From Cytobacillus purgationiresistens (GTDB lineage: Bacteria > Bacillota > Bacilli > Bacillales > Cytobacillaceae): a stretch of DNA of 64,000 bases. The stretch covers positions 208,734-272,733 of the forward strand of contig NZ_JAUSUB010000004.1 of assembly GCF_030813235.1 (NCBI RefSeq), written 5' to 3'. The notes below the pieces were generated by a model. That model was not told the DNA's origin. It searched no databases and saw nothing but the letters and a program-made list of their open reading frames with translations. A program made the translations under genes and the position numbers. This document shows positions 61,778-64,000 of the stretch, piece by piece. Every line of letters begins with the position of its first letter. Within the stretch, counting starts at the first letter, position 1.

Positions 61778-62562
61778 TACACCTCTACCTTCTTCTCCAG
61801 CAGCCAGGAAGCAAGGAAAAAAACTAAAGCGGACAAACCTAAATATATAATTCCACTTGTGATGGATAGCTGCGCTGTATCAGAAAGGCCTACTGCAAAT
61901 GAACTCTGATCAGTATTAAATTGAAACCATTTAGACTGCACTTCGATTGTTCCAAATTCAATAATGGATTGGTAAATGCCTAATTGAGTGAAATAATTAC
62001 CTACCATCATTTGGACAATCCAAAACGCGATAAGGAACAGCCAGCGGATTTTCCCAATAACCGGCACATTCTTAAGAGAATGAAATAATCCCCAATAAAA
62101 TAGAACCCAAATGGACAAATGTACGGCAAGGCATGTAATACCCGCAAGCATTAATATCAGATTGAATACTAATGATCCTCCAAACATCTGGAAAAAATCC
62201 ATCACCTGGGATTGATTAATTACGATAGAAAGAATCCCAATTGAAATCAGCATGGAAGCACAAAAACTCATTAACCCTGATAGCAATTTTGCAAGAAACA
62301 GCAAGGAACCGCTATTGGGGTTATGCAGCCATGTCTGTGTTTTTGCTTCAATGTTTAAAGACATTAAAACATACAATGGCAAATAAAAAACATGCGCAAA
62401 CACAACTCCGAAAATAACCGCAGCCAAGATATTGGGCTCATTAAAATACCTTGTTAACCCAAAACCTCCAATTACAGCTAATATAAGAAGTCCGATTCCC
62501 GACAAAAAGGTGTTCATCATCAGCTTTTGTTCCTTAATAATTAACCCTTTAAAGGCTTGCAA
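61777..62562 (-). CDS. Membrane protein of the ABC transporter operon
   Basis: Permease-like protein of 261 aa with about six helices, starting MQAFKGLIIKEQKLMMNTF. It is the first gene of the operon; AGAGGAGG lies upstream. It shows no ATPase motif and would pair with the YtrB-like ATPase. Placing the permease before the regulator differs from the B. subtilis ytr order, where ytrA comes first. Confidence 0.8.
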   Translation of the reverse strand: MQAFKGLIIKEQKLMMNTFLSGIGLLILAVIGGFGLTRYFNEPNILAAVIFGVVFAHVFYLPLYVLMSLNIEAKTQTWLHNPNSGSLLFLAKLLSGLMSFCASMLISIGILSIVINQSQVMDFFQMFGGSLVFNLILMLAGITCLAVHLSIWVLFYWGLFHSLKNVPVIGKIRWLFLIAFWIVQMMVGNYFTQLGIYQSIIEFGTIEVQSKWFQFNTDQSSFAVGLSDTAQLSITSGIIYLGLSALVFFLASWLLEKKVEV

Positions 62563-62586
62563 ACTAAAAACCTCCTCTATTCAAGC

Positions 62587-62633
62587 ATTAGTGTATTAGT
62601 TAGATAGTACACTAATACAAATAAATCCGTCAA
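62587..62633 (-). promoter_or_regulatory. Promoter and YtrA-like operator of the ABC operon
   Basis: On the minus strand TTGACG (62628-62633) and TACTAT (62604-62609) are 18 nt apart. A perfect inverted repeat ATTAGTGTA (62587-62595), 12 nt, TACACTAAT (62608-62616) overlaps the -10. YtrA of B. subtilis is known to bind AGTGTA-spacer-TACACT sites, so the operon's own GntR protein is the expected ligand. Confidence 0.88.
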
Positions 62634-62662
62634 CCATTTTTTTGGATATTTTTTCATAAAAA

Positions 62663-62695
62663 AAGCTAACAGCTCAAATTAGAAACTGTTAGCTT
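62663..62695 (-). terminator. tcdA terminator
   Basis: AAGCTAACAG and CTGTTAGCTT pair, and TTTTT follows on the minus strand; it ends tcdA just before the ABC promoter. Confidence 0.88.
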
Positions 62696-62699
62696 AATA

Positions 62700-63470
62700 T
62701 TATCTATTCTCGTCATTCACGCGGCTAATCTTAATATCGCTTAAAAGCTCTCTAACGACGTAACTTGCCATAACTAAACCGGCAACAGAAGGAACAAATG
62801 CGTTTGAGGAAGGAGGCATTTTTGCTTTACGGATCACCGCATCGTCCTTACCAACTGTTTTACGCACATCTTCTCTAATCACAATCGGACTCTCATCAGA
62901 AAATACAACTGGAATACCTTTTCTAATTCCTTCTTTTCTTAAGCGAGTACGAATGACCTTAGCGATTGGATCTGTATGTGTTTTAGAAATATCTGCAATT
63001 TGGAAACGTGTCGGATCCATCTTATTTGCAGCACCCATACTTGAGATAATAGGTATTTTTCTATTCAAACATTCCTTCATCAAATGAATTTTATAAGAAA
63101 TCGTATCAGAAGCATCAACCACAAAGTCCAAGCCATAGTCAAAAAATTGCTCGTACGTTTCTTCTGTATAGAACATTTTTAGCGCAATGACTTCACAATC
63201 AGGATTAATATCCTTAATTCTTTCCTGCATGATTTCAACTTTTGGTCTTCCAACCGTTGAAAGCATTGCAATAATTTGACGGTTAACGTTTGTGATATCA
63301 ACATCATCTTTATCAACCAGCACAAGGCGGCCAACGCCTGATCGTGCTAACGCTTCAGCAGCAAAGGTACCTACTCCGCCAATACCTAAAACAGCCACAG
63401 TGCTGTTTTTCATAATGTCTAATCCTTCTTTACCAATAGCAAGCTCATTTCTTGAGAACTGGTGCAGCAT
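62700..63470 (-). CDS. tcdA: tRNA threonylcarbamoyladenosine dehydratase TcdA
   Basis: E1-like ATP-dependent enzyme that cyclises t6A37 to ct6A in tRNAs. Nucleotide-binding motif VLGIGGVGTFAAEALARSGVGRLVLVDKDDVDITNVNRQ and DASDTISYK are typical of the ThiF/MoeB fold; the C-terminus has FVPSVAGLVMASYVVRELL. The length of 256 aa is normal. The start ATG 63470 is used as in relatives. It corresponds to B. subtilis yrvM near rarA. Confidence 0.95.
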   Translation of the reverse strand: MLHQFSRNELAIGKEGLDIMKNSTVAVLGIGGVGTFAAEALARSGVGRLVLVDKDDVDITNVNRQIIAMLSTVGRPKVEIMQERIKDINPDCEVIALKMFYTEETYEQFFDYGLDFVVDASDTISYKIHLMKECLNRKIPIISSMGAANKMDPTRFQIADISKTHTDPIAKVIRTRLRKEGIRKGIPVVFSDESPIVIREDVRKTVGKDDAVIRKAKMPPSSNAFVPSVAGLVMASYVVRELLSDIKISRVNDENR

Positions 63471-63678
63471 TATATCAACTCCATCATTGAAATCTATCTT
63501 TTAGATATTACCCGATAATGAATATATCATACTTGCGGCTAAATACAAGTAAATCTATAGGGAATAGAAAAATATCAACTTTTATCATGGCTGAAAGGAG
63601 AGATGGTATGGATCATGGGAGGGATTGTTCCTTTTTGTGATTTTTCTTTTGCTAGGATTCCAAATAGAATATAGATCC

Positions 63679-64000
63679 ATGCTTTTTCATGTTCTAATAA
63701 TCGGATTAGAACATGATTTCTTCGGTTTCTTGCTTTTTCATGTTCTAATAATCGGATTAGAACATGATTTCTTCGGTTTCTTGCTTTTTCTTGTTCTAAT
63801 AATCGGATTGGAACATGATTTCTTCGGTTTCTTGCTTTTTCTTGTTCTAATAATCGGATTAGAACATGATTTCTTCGGTTTCTTGCTTTTTCTTGTTCTA
63901 ATAACCGGATTAGAACATGATTTCTTCGGTTTCTTGCTTTTTCTTGTTCTAATAATCGGATTAGAACATGATTTCTTCGGTTTCTTGCTTTTTCTTGTTC
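63679..64000. repeat. Second 51-bp tandem array, cut by the window edge
   Basis: GCTTTTTC[AT]TG recurs every 51 bp from 63681, giving about six units before the edge, with only a few substitutions. Early units contain a perfect hairpin CATGTTCTAAT-AATCGG-ATTAGAACATG (11-bp stem); later ones start CTTG and lose one pair. One frame is open on each strand: plus LF[HL]VLIIGLEHDFFGFL, and minus EKARNRRNHVLIRLLE[HQ]; the minus frame runs on into a unique tail ending at a stop near 63574. The sequence differs from the array at 10876-12090. The 63471-63678 stretch before it has no supported gene. Confidence 0.9.

Noticed and set aside
63471..63678. 6S RNA gene between tcdA and aspS
   Set aside because: In B. 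subtilis 6S-1 RNA lies in this interval, but I see no long rod-like structure here; it may lie beyond the window.
63679..64000. CRISPR array or set of terminators
   Set aside because: Hairpins are regularly spaced, but the sequence between them is also repeated, so there are no spacers; there are no T-runs placed after each hairpin as in terminators.

Overview
The window is AT-rich chromosomal backbone of an endospore-forming member of the Bacillaceae (Bacillus sensu lato). The evidence is the gene content and order, which follow B. subtilis closely, with sporulation genes (gpr, spoIIP, sigK, sda, yqxA), competence genes (comEA, comEB, comEC, comER) and AGGAGG-type ribosome binding sites. No phage, insertion sequence, CRISPR array, tRNA or rRNA gene was seen.

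Layout. 0.1-7.1 kb (minus strand): dnaK, grpE, hrcA with a perfect CIRCE operator, hemW and lepA. 7.5-10.3 kb (minus): yqxA, spoIIP and gpr, divergent from rpsT (plus). 10.9-12.1 kb: 24 exact 51-bp tandem repeats. 12.2-18.6 kb: holA, yqzM, comEC-comEB-comEA and comER. 18.7-23.7 kb (minus): a tight operon yqeG-yqeH-aroE-yhbY-nadD-yqeK-rsfS-yqeM for ribosome assembly, NAD and shikimate. 23.9-24.3 kb: DnaA boxes and the checkpoint gene sda. Then psd, a PepF-type oligopeptidase, a lipoprotein, and an IsdG-type haem oxygenase behind a Fur box. 29.2-31.2 kb: intact sigK followed by a cluster of very small genes including a YrzI-family protein. 31.5-35 kb: yrrT-mtnN-mccA-mccB (methionine to cysteine recycling). 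35.2-43.6 kb: yrzA, yrrS, pbpI, greA, udk, yrrM, a serine hydrolase, mltG and yrzB. 43.6-49.7 kb: yrrK, yrzL, alaS with its T-box, yrrI, yrzQ, yrzR and yrrD. 50.1-58.4 kb: recD2, yrrB, mnmA, iscS, cymR, a YczE-like membrane protein and rarA. 58.8-62.6 kb: a five-gene ABC transporter/GntR operon with a YtrA-like operator. 62.7-63.5 kb: tcdA. From about 63.68 kb a second 51-bp tandem array, different in sequence, runs off the right edge.

How the genes connect. HrcA represses the chaperone operon through CIRCE. CymR and IscS lie in the same window as the yrrT-mtnN-mcc operon that CymR controls in B. subtilis, and IscS also supplies sulfur to MnmA. Sda links DnaA-dependent replication status to sporulation, and sigK, gpr and spoIIP act later in sporulation or germination.

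The least explained parts are the two 51-bp arrays, the small-gene cluster between sigK and mccB with its paired terminators, and several very small open frames between genes. The rest is ordinary housekeeping sequence.
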